This document shows positions 55,726 through 63,556 of a DNA stretch of 64,000 nt, piece by piece. Source of the stretch: Cetobacterium ceti (GTDB taxonomy: Bacteria; Fusobacteriota; Fusobacteriia; Fusobacteriales; Fusobacteriaceae); NCBI RefSeq assembly GCF_900167275.1, contig NZ_FUWX01000011.1, forward strand, positions 16,856 through 80,855, in the 5' to 3' direction. Position 1 is the stretch's first letter, and every line of letters starts with the position of its first letter. The notes under the pieces were generated by a model that did not search any database, was not told where the DNA came from, and worked only from the letters and a program-made list of their open reading frames with translations. Made by a program: the position numbers and the translations under genes.

Positions 55726-56397
55726 CTATTGAAAATAATTTTGTGATAGTATTTTGTATTTATTTCTACCAATTTTTTCTAGGATATTATTTTTAATATA
55801 TTTACTAATAATTCTTGAGAGGGAGGGTCTGGTAACTTGAAATTTTTCAGCTAATTCTTTAACAGAATTAGAAAGTGTAATAACATTCGTATTATTTTTT
55901 TGTAGTTTAATATAATAATTTAATTTTTCAGCTATAGTTTTATTGTTGAAATTATCCCAAATTTGTTTTGTAAAATACTGTGTTCTATTGGAAATATCAG
56001 CTATAAAATTATTCATTATTATTTTATTTTCAGTAAGAAGTTCTACTAAATTTTCCTTATCTAGTATAAATAGAGTTACCTCTTCCTTAGCAAGGACATC
56101 CATAGGCATTTGTCTGTGATTTCCAAATATGAAAGCCGTTGCTAAAACCTCACCAGTTTCTAAACGTTCTAATTTTGCAATTTCACCTGAATTATTAAGC
56201 ATTTCTGTTACTAAAAAACCTTCTAAAATTACATAGATTTCATTAATGTGATCTCCCCGAAACCTAATAATATCATTTGGATTGTGATGGGCAATAGAGT
56301 ATTGATATCTTTTTAAAATACTTTTAATTTCCTTTTCGTCAACTCCATTGAAAAGGAAGGTATTTTTTAATAATTCAACTATACTTTTCATAATCAT
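55726..56397 (-). CDS. Crp/Fnr-family transcription regulator, HcpR-like
   Basis: The N-terminal cyclic-nucleotide-binding-type barrel (GDHINEIYVILEGFLV) is followed by a dimer helix and a C-terminal winged helix with VKELAEKFQVTRPSLSRIISKY. It lacks the N-terminal cysteine cluster of Fnr. It follows a ferredoxin gene, and its operon is preceded by a GTAAC..GTTAC palindrome. In other anaerobes HcpR regulators of nitrosative stress sit beside a ferredoxin and bind similar sites; that link is from memory. ATG 56397 overlaps the ferredoxin stop as ATGA; ATG 56391 is the alternative. Confidence 0.8.
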   Translation of the reverse strand: MIMKSIVELLKNTFLFNGVDEKEIKSILKRYQYSIAHHNPNDIIRFRGDHINEIYVILEGFLVTEMLNNSGEIAKLERLETGEVLATAFIFGNHRQMPMDVLAKEEVTLFILDKENLVELLTENKIIMNNFIADISNRTQYFTKQIWDNFNNKTIAEKLNYYIKLQKNNTNVITLSNSVKELAEKFQVTRPSLSRIISKYIKNNILEKIGRNKYKILSQNYFQ

Positions 56398-56573
56398 TCC
56401 ACATGAGATATACACGAAACGGGGCATACACTTGCACAAGATCCACAATCTATACAAACATCTTCATCAATTACTCTTTTACCATTTTCATCTTCAGAAA
56501 TACAAGACACAGGACACACCTCTTGACATGCTCCACAAGAAATACATTCCTCTTTATTGATTCTATAAGCCAT
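56394..56573 (-). CDS. Two-cluster [4Fe-4S] ferredoxin
   Basis: A 59-residue ferredoxin beginning MAYRINKEECISCGACQEVC. Eight cysteines (10, 13, 16, 20, 24... in CISCGACQEVCP and 40, 43, 46, 50 in CIDCGSCASVCP) plus one after each CP give the clostridial two-cluster pattern. AGGAGG lies at proper distance before the ATG. The stop codon overlaps the regulator start, so both are one translational unit. It may pass electrons to a stress or metabolic enzyme under the regulator's control. Confidence 0.9.
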   Translation of the reverse strand: MAYRINKEECISCGACQEVCPVSCISEDENGKRVIDEDVCIDCGSCASVCPVSCISHVE

Positions 56574-56643
56574 TTTAATTCCTCCTTATGTTTATTTGTT
56601 TCTGGTTCATTTTTAAATAATATAATATAGAAGAAAAAAAATC

Positions 56644-56659
56644 GGTAACATATGTTACC
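56644..56659. promoter_or_regulatory. Palindromic operator of the ferredoxin-regulator operon
   Basis: GGTAACATATGTTACC is a perfect 16-bp palindrome. A TATATT/TATTAT -10 box follows on the minus strand at about 56629-56622, which puts the palindrome centre roughly 35-42 bp upstream of the likely transcript start, a class II activator position. It fits autoregulation by the Crp/Fnr protein. Confidence 0.65.
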
Positions 56660-56693
56660 AAATAAAAAACCTATCAAAATTAATTTTGATAGG
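56657..56693 (-). terminator. Terminator of the symporter gene
   Basis: An 11-bp perfect stem, CCTATCAAAAT and ATTTTGATAGG with a 2-nt centre, overlaps the stop codon and is followed on the minus strand by a T-run. Confidence 0.85.
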
Positions 56694-57915
56694 CATAATC
56701 TGAATCTTCAGTTGTTTCTTCTTTTAAAACAGTTTCCATAATGACAGCACAGGAAGCATCTCCTAAAATATTAGTAGAAGTTCTCATCATATCCATAATT
56801 CTATCTATTCCAAATACTAAAGGAAGAGCAACCACAGGAACACCAGCAGAAGCTAATACTGCAACAACTAGTAAAGATGGACCTGGAACACCAGCTGTTC
56901 CCACAGCTCCCAAAACAGAGGTTAAAATTATGGCTATATATTGATGTGGCCCTAAGTGAACATTAAACATTTGAGCAAAAAACATAGTTACCAATCCATA
57001 TAACATAGCATTTCCATTCATATTAACAGTAGCTCCCAATGGAAGTATAAATGATGAAGTTGAATTACTAACTCCTAATTTTTCGCAACACTTTGTATTT
57101 ACAGGTAAAGTTGCCATGGAAGAAGCTGTAGAAAATGCTAAAATTTGTGCTGGAGCCGTTGTTTTTATAAATTTTAAAGGGCTTATTCCAGTAAAAAGTT
57201 TTACTAATCCAGGTAACATTCCAAAGTGGATCAATCCTAAACCTAAGGTAAATACAAGAAATAATTTCATAACTAAAAGGAGAATATTAATTCCAAATAA
57301 AGCTATGGAATTAGCCATTAAAGCAAAAACTCCTATGGGAGCAAGTAGTAAAATTTTCTCTACCATTTTGATTAAAGTTTCATTTATAGTTTCTAAAATA
57401 TCTATAACTGGTTTTTGTTTTTTCTCCTCTACTTTAGATAAACATAATCCTAAGAAAAGAGAAAAGAAAATAATTTGTAAAATATTTCCTTCAATTAATG
57501 ATTTAAATGGATTTTGAGGAACAATACTTAAAACTGTATGCCAAAAATCCATAGATTGGTTAGCCATAGAATATGTATTTTCATTTGCCAACATAGATTG
57601 AGGAACAGTTATTCCAACTCCAGGATGGAATATATATCCAGCTCCAATACCAATAACCACAGAAATACAAGAGGTTAAAAGATAATATCCTAAAGTTAAA
57701 AATCCAACTTTCCCTGCTGATTTTGTTTTACCTAAAGATACAGCCCCAAGGATAATATTGAAAAAAACAAGGGGAACAATAAGCATTGTTATAAGTTTTA
57801 AAAACAAATCTCCAAGTGGAGCAAAAATACTTGCCTTATCCTGTAAAAATATTCCTGCTATTATACCTAAAAACATGGAAATAATTATAGTGGTACTACT
57901 ACTTAATTTTTTCAT
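56680..57915 (-). CDS. Dicarboxylate/amino acid:cation symporter (DAACS family)
   Basis: Secondary transporter of the GltP/DctA family, 411 residues, with about eight membrane helices and two re-entrant loops. FSTASSMATLP is the serine-rich hairpin loop and ILPLGATVNMNGNAM holds the cation/substrate site. Substrate is probably glutamate, aspartate or a C4-dicarboxylate; the sequence does not decide. Monocistronic. Confidence 0.92.
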   Translation of the reverse strand: MKKLSSSTTIIISMFLGIIAGIFLQDKASIFAPLGDLFLKLITMLIVPLVFFNIILGAVSLGKTKSAGKVGFLTLGYYLLTSCISVVIGIGAGYIFHPGVGITVPQSMLANENTYSMANQSMDFWHTVLSIVPQNPFKSLIEGNILQIIFFSLFLGLCLSKVEEKKQKPVIDILETINETLIKMVEKILLLAPIGVFALMANSIALFGINILLLVMKLFLVFTLGLGLIHFGMLPGLVKLFTGISPLKFIKTTAPAQILAFSTASSMATLPVNTKCCEKLGVSNSTSSFILPLGATVNMNGNAMLYGLVTMFFAQMFNVHLGPHQYIAIILTSVLGAVGTAGVPGPSLLVVAVLASAGVPVVALPLVFGIDRIMDMMRTSTNILGDASCAVIMETVLKEETTEDSDYAYQN

Positions 57916-58094
57916 ATTTTAAATTCTCCTAACATTTTTAATTTCATTTTATAAATTTTATCACAAAAATTATGAAATGTAAATTTTTATTATTTGATTT
58001 AACAAAAATATATTTTCAAAAAATATATTCACAAAAGTATACAAAAATGATAAAATTAATATCTAAAAAAATAAAAAGTGAGGGAAAAAATAAT

Positions 58095-58514
58095 ATGAAA
58101 TATATGGCTATAGTAATACTTACATTATTGACTTTAGGAGGATGTGCAAGTACAGAATATTACGATACAAATGGAGTTTCTCAAAGAAGAACTGGAATAG
58201 ATCCTAATACAATAATAAATGCTTTAGCAGCTACGGCAATTTATAATTCTACTACAGATTATGGAACTTATGGACATTTTACAACGGGAGTTGGAAGTAC
58301 TCATACAACAAGTACAACTCATAAAAGTGGAAGTGGAATAAAAAATACAAATACTATATATTCAGGAACTACACAGACACAACCATATGGAAGTAATGGA
58401 ACAATGACTACAAGAAGTAGTAATACAGTTACAAGAACTACAAGTAGTTCAACAGAAAGATCACATACAAAATCAAAAAGTGTTGGAAGTGGATTTACAT
58501 TTAAACCATTTTAA
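58095..58514 (+). CDS. Small Ser/Thr-rich lipoprotein
   Basis: Signal peptide MKYMAIVILTLLTLGGC with lipobox LGGC at residues 14-17, so the mature protein is lipid-anchored at Cys17. The rest is low-complexity, rich in Ser, Thr and Gly, without a recognised domain. An in-frame upstream ATG at 57972 would bury the signal peptide; the ATG at 58095 with GTGAGGGA upstream is preferred. Confidence 0.78.
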   Translation: MKYMAIVILTLLTLGGCASTEYYDTNGVSQRRTGIDPNTIINALAATAIYNSTTDYGTYGHFTTGVGSTHTTSTTHKSGSGIKNTNTIYSGTTQTQPYGSNGTMTTRSSNTVTRTTSSSTERSHTKSKSVGSGFTFKPF

Positions 58515-58517
58515 AAG

Positions 58518-58560
58518 AAAAAAGTGTTAGAAAATTATATCTAACACTTTTTTTAATTAA
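58518..58560. terminator. Bidirectional terminator
   Basis: AAAAAGTGTTAGA and TCTAACACTTTTT form a 13-bp stem with an 8-nt loop between convergent genes. Confidence 0.9.
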
Positions 58561-58847
58561 TCCTTATAAATTCCAGCCATAATAAGTAGTTGTCTTGAAT
58601 AATCATCTGCTGGAATAAATCCATCTTTTTCAATTAATTTTCTAGTGTATAGTTTATTATAGAAAAATGCCATGACGATAGAGGCAAATCCATAACTAAA
58701 CCACTGGGCAATTAAAAGAAGAATAAACCATAACCAATCTCCTCTTAATAAAGGGACGAAAAATCCAAAGAAAAATGTGGTCCAGCTAAAACCAATAAAT
58801 CCTTTTTTTAAAACAGTTCCATTTGTTAAATTTAATTCTGTTGCCAT
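58557..58847 (-). CDS. Small membrane protein, DUF2628-like
   Basis: A 96-residue protein with hydrophobic segments at about 17-36 and 38-62 separated by RGDWLW, then a soluble tail. The layout resembles DUF2628/HrgC-type membrane proteins. Function unknown. It follows the NifX-like gene by 12 bp on the same strand with a GGAGGAAC ribosome site. Confidence 0.7.
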   Translation of the reverse strand: MATELNLTNGTVLKKGFIGFSWTTFFFGFFVPLLRGDWLWFILLLIAQWFSYGFASIVMAFFYNKLYTRKLIEKDGFIPADDYSRQLLIMAGIYKD

Positions 58848-58859
58848 TGTTCCTCCAAA

Positions 58860-59237
58860 TTAGTTGTGGTGGTGATGGTGGTGATCTCCTTCTCCGTGCT
58901 CATGAGTACAAGGAGTTCCATGGGAATATAAATCTCCATTTAAAAATACATCTAAAACCTCTTTAATATTTCCAGCAGCTCCTAGGATAACTTCAATATT
59001 TTGATTTTTAAATAGATCGATGGCTCTTTGTCCCATTCCTCCAGTTATAATTGTATTAGCTCCAATAGAACCTAAAAATCTAGGGAAAACTCCAGGCTCA
59101 TGTTCAGGTGCTTTAAACATTTCTACATTTTTAACTTTTCCATCTTCTACAGTGAATACCTTAAAGTTTTCACAGTGTCCAAAGTGTGATTCAATATTTA
59201 CTAAGTCGTTAGTTGGGAATGCAATTTTAGTTATCAT
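58860..59237 (-). CDS. NifX/NafY-like iron-cluster-binding protein with His tail
   Basis: A 125-residue dinitrogenase iron-molybdenum cofactor-binding domain protein: AFPTNDLVNIESHFGHCENF at the start, and MGQRAIDLFKNQNIEVILGA in the second half. The last 16 residues (THEHGEGDHHHHHHN) are a natural metal-chelating tail. Without nitrogenase genes nearby it probably carries an iron-sulfur cluster or metal for other enzymes, together with the MinD-like ATPases encoded upstream. Confidence 0.85.
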   Translation of the reverse strand: MITKIAFPTNDLVNIESHFGHCENFKVFTVEDGKVKNVEMFKAPEHEPGVFPRFLGSIGANTIITGGMGQRAIDLFKNQNIEVILGAAGNIKEVLDVFLNGDLYSHGTPCTHEHGEGDHHHHHHN

Positions 59238-59267
59238 AATTTTCTCCTTTAATATTTTTTTTAGTTT

Positions 59268-60101
59268 TTAGTTTTTTAATGTTTCTATAAAGTTAAAAAA
59301 TCCAATATTTTCAAAGAATTCCCTTTGAGCAATAGATGGGATTTCTTTTTTTACAATAGCTTCTACAATTTTTTTGTTAAAAGGAATTTTCAAACCAATA
59401 TCTATGGAATTTTCCTTAGCGTAGGTTTCAATTTCCTCTGTTTTTTCTAAAGATAAATCAAATTTATTTATAACAATAATAGGTAAAATTGGATATTTAC
59501 TTATTAATTGGTAAACTCTTTTTAAATCATGAATTCCAGATACAGTTGGCTCTACAACTATAATAGCTTTAGATACTCCCATAATAGAACTGATAACATT
59601 ACATGCAATTCCAGGGGAACCATCTATTAGAATATTTTTTAAATTATTTTTTTTAGCAAAACTTTTAGCTTCTTTTCTAATTTTACTCACTAATTTTCCA
59701 GAAGCTTCCTCTCCAGGTATTAATTTTCCATGAAAAATATTTCCAAATGAACAAGTGGAATTTAATAGATGTCCTGTAATAGAGTCAACCATTTCAATGG
59801 CATTTTTAGGACATACAATAGTACAAGCTCCACACCCTTCACAAAATTTAATGGAGAATTTACAAACTGCTTCACATAGACCACAATGATTACATAATTC
59901 TTCATTTATAAAAGCCTTTTTCAAACCATGAAAATCACTTTTACTATTTAAAGTTGGCTCTAAAAGAATATCTAAATCAGGAGCATCCACATCGCAATCT
60001 GCAATAACTAAACTGTCCATATAGGGAATAATAGAAGATGTTAAAGTTGTTTTCCCAGTTCCACCCTTTCCAGAGATTACAACAATTTCATTTATTTTCA
60101 T
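59268..60101 (-). CDS. MinD/Mrp-family ATPase with inserted ferredoxin
   Basis: P-loop ATPase with deviant Walker A GKGGTGKTT (about 11-19). A ferredoxin insert at about 70-105 holds CNHCGLCEAVC and CEGCGACTIVCP. Such proteins likely act as iron-sulfur cluster carriers or in metal-cofactor handling. Its start overlaps the stop of the twin gene upstream by 4 bp, so the two are probably a coupled heterodimer. Confidence 0.88.
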   Translation of the reverse strand: MKINEIVVISGKGGTGKTTLTSSIIPYMDSLVIADCDVDAPDLDILLEPTLNSKSDFHGLKKAFINEELCNHCGLCEAVCKFSIKFCEGCGACTIVCPKNAIEMVDSITGHLLNSTCSFGNIFHGKLIPGEEASGKLVSKIRKEAKSFAKKNNLKNILIDGSPGIACNVISSIMGVSKAIIVVEPTVSGIHDLKRVYQLISKYPILPIIVINKFDLSLEKTEEIETYAKENSIDIGLKIPFNKKIVEAIVKKEIPSIAQREFFENIGFFNFIETLKN

Positions 60102-60931
60102 TTAATCTCCTCCCTCATGGCTTCAAAAGTATTTATAAAAACTTTTCTATATTCTGGTAAATATTTAGAGAAAAGTTTTCCCTCAGAATATAATTTTGCA
60201 ATTTCTCGATTAAATGGAATTTCACCTAGAATTTTAATATTTTTTTTCTGGGCAAAATGATAAACTTCATTATCTCCTAAACCACTTTTATTTATAAAAA
60301 GTCCATAGGGAATATTTAATGAATCTAACATTTCAACTACCATTTTCATATCACTAACTCCAAAAGGAGTAGGTTCCACAACAATAAGAGCAAAATCACA
60401 ATCACTTACAGCTGCCACAGTAGAACAACTTGTTCCTGGAGGACAATCCACAAGTAAAATATTCTCTTTATTCCCTAGACTATGAAGTTCCTTTATGATT
60501 TTTACACCGGACAACTCCCCTATGTTTAATTCACCATAAAGAATTTTATTTGTTTCATAGGTTCCTGAATATATTTTTCCAATCTCTCTTTTTTTAAAGG
60601 AGATAGCATTTTGATCACAAAGTAAGCCACATGCACCACAGTCATGACAACTTTCATCAAATACAATAATATTTTTGCTACTTGCAAAAAGTGCTGAGTA
60701 TTTACAAAAGTCACTACACTTTCCACAAAGATTACATTTTTCCATATTAATAAGAGGAACATGGGTATAGACATTTTTTATATCTCCTATAATAGGATTG
60801 AAAAAAAGATGCCCATTGGGTTCTTCCACATCTGTGTCTAAAACAGTACTTTTAGGAATATTAATAGCTAAGTTTCCAGTTACTGTTGTTTTCCCAGTTC
60901 CGCCCTTACCACTTAAAATTGCAATTTTCAT
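60098..60931 (-). CDS. MinD/Mrp-family ATPase with inserted ferredoxin
   Basis: Twin of the downstream gene, also 277 residues. Walker A is GKGGTGKTT (about 8-16), and the inserted ferredoxin shows CNLCGKCSDFC and CHDCGACGLLC. DCPPGTSCSTVAA forms the second nucleotide loop. Together with NifX-like proteins on both sides it suggests an iron-sulfur or metal trafficking unit. Confidence 0.88.
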   Translation of the reverse strand: MKIAILSGKGGTGKTTVTGNLAINIPKSTVLDTDVEEPNGHLFFNPIIGDIKNVYTHVPLINMEKCNLCGKCSDFCKYSALFASSKNIIVFDESCHDCGACGLLCDQNAISFKKREIGKIYSGTYETNKILYGELNIGELSGVKIIKELHSLGNKENILLVDCPPGTSCSTVAAVSDCDFALIVVEPTPFGVSDMKMVVEMLDSLNIPYGLFINKSGLGDNEVYHFAQKKNIKILGEIPFNREIAKLYSEGKLFSKYLPEYRKVFINTFEAMREEIK

Positions 60932-60943
60932 ATATTAACCCCC

Positions 60944-61318
60944 TTAAGCCCTTCTTAAACCTCCAGCTTCCTCAAGTGGATAACTTTCAAGGGAATTTTT
61001 TAAAAATCTTTCAATAGCTTCTTCAATAGAAGATATATCATCTTTTTTATATGCTAAAATACCCACTTCTTTTAAAGCTACCTTTGCCTTAGGCCCAAGT
61101 TCAGGAACAATAACAAAGTTAACTTTATTATCAAATAAAAACTTACAAAGTTTTTGTCCTGCACCAGATACTTCATCTTTAAAGTTATTTTCTATAAATT
61201 GAATATTTTTCATAGCTCTACACTCTATTTCTATAAGAGCCATATATTCACATCTTCCAAATCTATCATCGATTTCACAAGTTATATTATTTTCACTTGC
61301 TGGTATTCCTATTATCAT
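60944..61318 (-). CDS. NifX/NifB-like iron-cluster-binding domain protein
   Basis: A 124-residue member of the dinitrogenase Fe-Mo cofactor-binding family, with IGIPASENNITCEIDDRFGRC at its start and VIVPELGPKAKVALKEVGI later. It overlaps the end of the DUF134 gene by 26 bp, so it is translated from the same message. Confidence 0.83.
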   Translation of the reverse strand: MIIGIPASENNITCEIDDRFGRCEYMALIEIECRAMKNIQFIENNFKDEVSGAGQKLCKFLFDNKVNFVIVPELGPKAKVALKEVGILAYKKDDISSIEEAIERFLKNSLESYPLEEAGGLRRA

Positions 61319-61955
61319 AAAAACCCCTCCAATATAGGTCTACTTCACCTGTTGCTCCTAATAAAACTTCAATATTATATTCCCTAAAGAAATTAATTGC
61401 TCTAGGACCCATGGAATCACAGACTATAATATTTACATTATTATCAAAAAGAAGTTTTGGAAAAACTCCAGGACCGTGATCAGGAGTTAAAATACTTTCT
61501 TTATTTATAACCTCTCCCTTAGAAAGGGTATAAATAATAAATTTTTCTGATCTTCCAAAATGTTCTTCTATATGTATATCATCACTGGTAGGAAAGGCAA
61601 TTTTAAAAGTATTTTCCATTTCCTTTAATTGAGACAATCTATTAATGGTATTAAGTTGAAGTTCATCAAAATATTCTTTATTATTTTTTATACATAGAGC
61701 TTTTTCATGTAAAAAAGCTTCCATAATTTTTTTTCTACCACTGGCTAGAAGACGTTGAACAGTTCCCCGAGAAACTTTCATTGATTCCCCTGTTTCAATC
61801 TGATTTTTCCCCTCATAATCAGAAAGTCTAATAGCTTCAAACTCATCAATATCAATGTTTATAATTTCTAAATCCTTAAAGGGAATATCTAAGGGTTTAA
61901 AGATTACTTCATTGTTAACTAAACGGCAATTTCGAAATTTCTTTTTTCCAGCCAT
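61293..61955 (-). CDS. DUF134 DNA-binding domain fused to a NifX-like domain
   Basis: The first ~100 residues are a DUF134 helix-turn-helix (FEAIRLSDYEGKNQIETG, then KVSRGTVQRLLASGRKKI). The C-terminal ~110 residues are a NifX/NafY-type domain with AFPTSDDIHIEEHFGRSEKF and MGPRAINFFREYNIEVLLG. It may be a regulator that reads iron-cluster status and controls this operon. The ATG at 61955 with AGAGGTG upstream is preferred over further-upstream starts. Confidence 0.85.
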   Translation of the reverse strand: MAGKKKFRNCRLVNNEVIFKPLDIPFKDLEIINIDIDEFEAIRLSDYEGKNQIETGESMKVSRGTVQRLLASGRKKIMEAFLHEKALCIKNNKEYFDELQLNTINRLSQLKEMENTFKIAFPTSDDIHIEEHFGRSEKFIIYTLSKGEVINKESILTPDHGPGVFPKLLFDNNVNIIVCDSMGPRAINFFREYNIEVLLGATGEVDLYWRGFYDNRNTSK

Positions 61956-62032
61956 ATTTTCACCTCTTATCATTTGCATATGCACAAGATAATAATAACT
62001 CTAGGTTTTCAAAAAGTCAACTAATATTTATA

Positions 62033-62063
62033 AATAAAAAAAAGGAAGAAAATTCTTCCTTTT
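62033..62063 (-). terminator. Terminator of the sigma-factor gene
   Basis: An 11-bp perfect stem, AAAAGGAAGAA and TTCTTCCTTTT with a 2-nt centre, is followed by a T-rich run on the minus strand. Confidence 0.85.
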
Positions 62064-62103
62064 AAAATTAAAAGAGAAATAAACCAATAAAACTTAGTAT
62101 TTC

Positions 62104-62694
62104 TTAAATTGCTTCATATCTTTCTAAAAACTGATTTATTTTTTTCTTAATTCTTTGAATACAGTTATCAGAAGCTTTTTTAGTAATACCTATTAGTTCT
62201 GCTATTTCAATATATGTGTAACCAGCTTCAAGCTTTTTAAATACTCCCATTTCCATAGGGCTTAATAAGTTTTCTAAATAATTTTCTAATAATTGAATTT
62301 TTTCCTTTCCTAAATATAATTCTTCAGGATCGTAATATGTTAAAGATTTTTGCTTTGAGTAAGAAAAATCTTCATCTTCAGTCATATACACATCTGACAT
62401 AGATTGGTTAAGTAATTTATTTTTGTATGTGTTGTCTACACTAATAGCAGTTAAAATTTGTCTTTTTACACATAACATGGCAAATGTTTTAAAAGATGCT
62501 TTTTCATCATTATAAGCTTCAATTGCTTTCATTAAGCCTATAACTCCTTCTTGAAAAAGATCATCTCTGTCCCCACCAATAATAAAATATTTTCTTGTTT
62601 TCAATGCGATTAAATTCTCATACTCGTGTAGGATTTCATTAAATGCTTCTTCATCGCCTAATTTAGCTTTTCTTATAATAGAATTATCAATCAT
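62104..62694 (-). CDS. Sigma-70 family factor, SigH-like
   Basis: A 196-residue alternative sigma factor. Region 2 shows GGDRDDLFQEGVIGLMKAIEAY and FKTFAMLCVKRQILTAI, as in SigH/Spo0H. Region 4 shows GYTYIEIAELIGITKKASDN. A short acidic linker joins the two. Its regulon cannot be told from this window. Confidence 0.88.
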   Translation of the reverse strand: MIDNSIIRKAKLGDEEAFNEILHEYENLIALKTRKYFIIGGDRDDLFQEGVIGLMKAIEAYNDEKASFKTFAMLCVKRQILTAISVDNTYKNKLLNQSMSDVYMTEDEDFSYSKQKSLTYYDPEELYLGKEKIQLLENYLENLLSPMEMGVFKKLEAGYTYIEIAELIGITKKASDNCIQRIKKKINQFLERYEAI

Positions 62695-63016
62695 TTCAAC
62701 ACTCTCCCTAACAATGACTTATGTTAAGATTATAAAGGGTTTTGTTACAAAAATATATATGAAATGGATAGTCAGAAAAATGGTACAAATTTGCAAATAT
62801 ATCATAAAAATACATAAATTTTGAAATGTAAACATTGTCTTGAATAGAAGTTCAAGAGAAAAAAGGCACAAGTTATTAAGTCGCAAAAATGTCATGTATT
62901 CATTTTTTAAATAATAACCATTGATTTTATTTTGAGAAAATAAAAAGGGCATCTATTAAAAGATACCCTCTTAAGTGAAAAAGATTTTAGTGTCACTACA
63001 GTTATAGCTAATAAAA
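62695..63016. other. Intergenic region with the chromate-gene terminator
   Basis: About 320 bp without a supported gene. On the minus strand a hairpin at 62948-62969 (GGGTATCT/AGATGCCC, mismatched at one base) followed by T-rich sequence to 62936 ends the chromate-transporter unit. TATAAT at 62734-62729 on the minus strand may be the sigma-factor promoter, but no good -35 box is seen. The rest is AT-rich with no structure that I can support. Confidence 0.6.
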
Positions 63017-63550
63017 CTATATTTTGCAAATAATTCCAATAATTCCAGAGAAAAAAATTAAAAGAATTGGATTTGTTTTTATTTTTTTTATAATTATCCA
63101 TAAAAGAATTCCTAAAATAATAGCTTTTATATTGATATTATTTGGAAAAAAGGAAACTTTTACAATACCAAAAGTTGCAGCCACTATAAGACCTATAGAA
63201 GCTGGTCTTATGGCATAAAATCCACTAATAACAAAGGGATTTTCTTTAAATTTCTTTAAAGCTTTAGATATTAATAAAATTATTAATATGGATGGAGTTA
63301 CAAGTCCTAAGGTAGCAACAGTTCCTCCTAGGAAATCACCAGTTAAAAATCCTGTATATGTGGCCATATTTACACCTATGGCTCCAGGGGTAGATTCTGA
63401 AATAGCTAACATATTTACTAAGTCCATTTCTGAAAACCAATTTGTTTTAATGCTTAATTCTCTTAAAAAGGGAATGGTGGCAAGGCCTCCCCCTATTGTA
63501 AAAAGACCAATTTTAAAAAACTCAAAGTATAATTTTATATAAAGTAACAT
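63017..63550 (-). CDS. Chromate transporter half-protein (ChrA family, short)
   Basis: A 177-residue single-domain ChrA-family membrane protein with about five to six hydrophobic segments. FFKIGLFTIGGGLATIPFL and SESTPGAIGVNMATYTGF are the family signatures. Short ChrA proteins occur as tandem pairs that form one transporter. The real substrate need not be chromate. Confidence 0.88.
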   Translation of the reverse strand: MLLYIKLYFEFFKIGLFTIGGGLATIPFLRELSIKTNWFSEMDLVNMLAISESTPGAIGVNMATYTGFLTGDFLGGTVATLGLVTPSILIILLISKALKKFKENPFVISGFYAIRPASIGLIVAATFGIVKVSFFPNNINIKAIILGILLWIIIKKIKTNPILLIFFSGIIGIICKI

Positions 63551-63556
63551 GGATAC

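Noticed and set aside
56403-56677. Several short frames on both strands over the ferredoxin gene and its leader
   Set aside because: The clostridial-type ferredoxin with eight spaced cysteines and a good ribosome site explains the region.
57972-58094. An upstream ATG extending the Ser/Thr-rich lipoprotein
   Set aside because: It would place the lipoprotein signal peptide inside the protein; the ATG at 58095 has its own ribosome site.
62719-63101. Two short hydrophobic minus-strand frames behind the chromate gene
   Set aside because: No ribosome site, low-complexity AT-rich coding, one overlaps the chromate gene in another frame, and a terminator hairpin lies inside.
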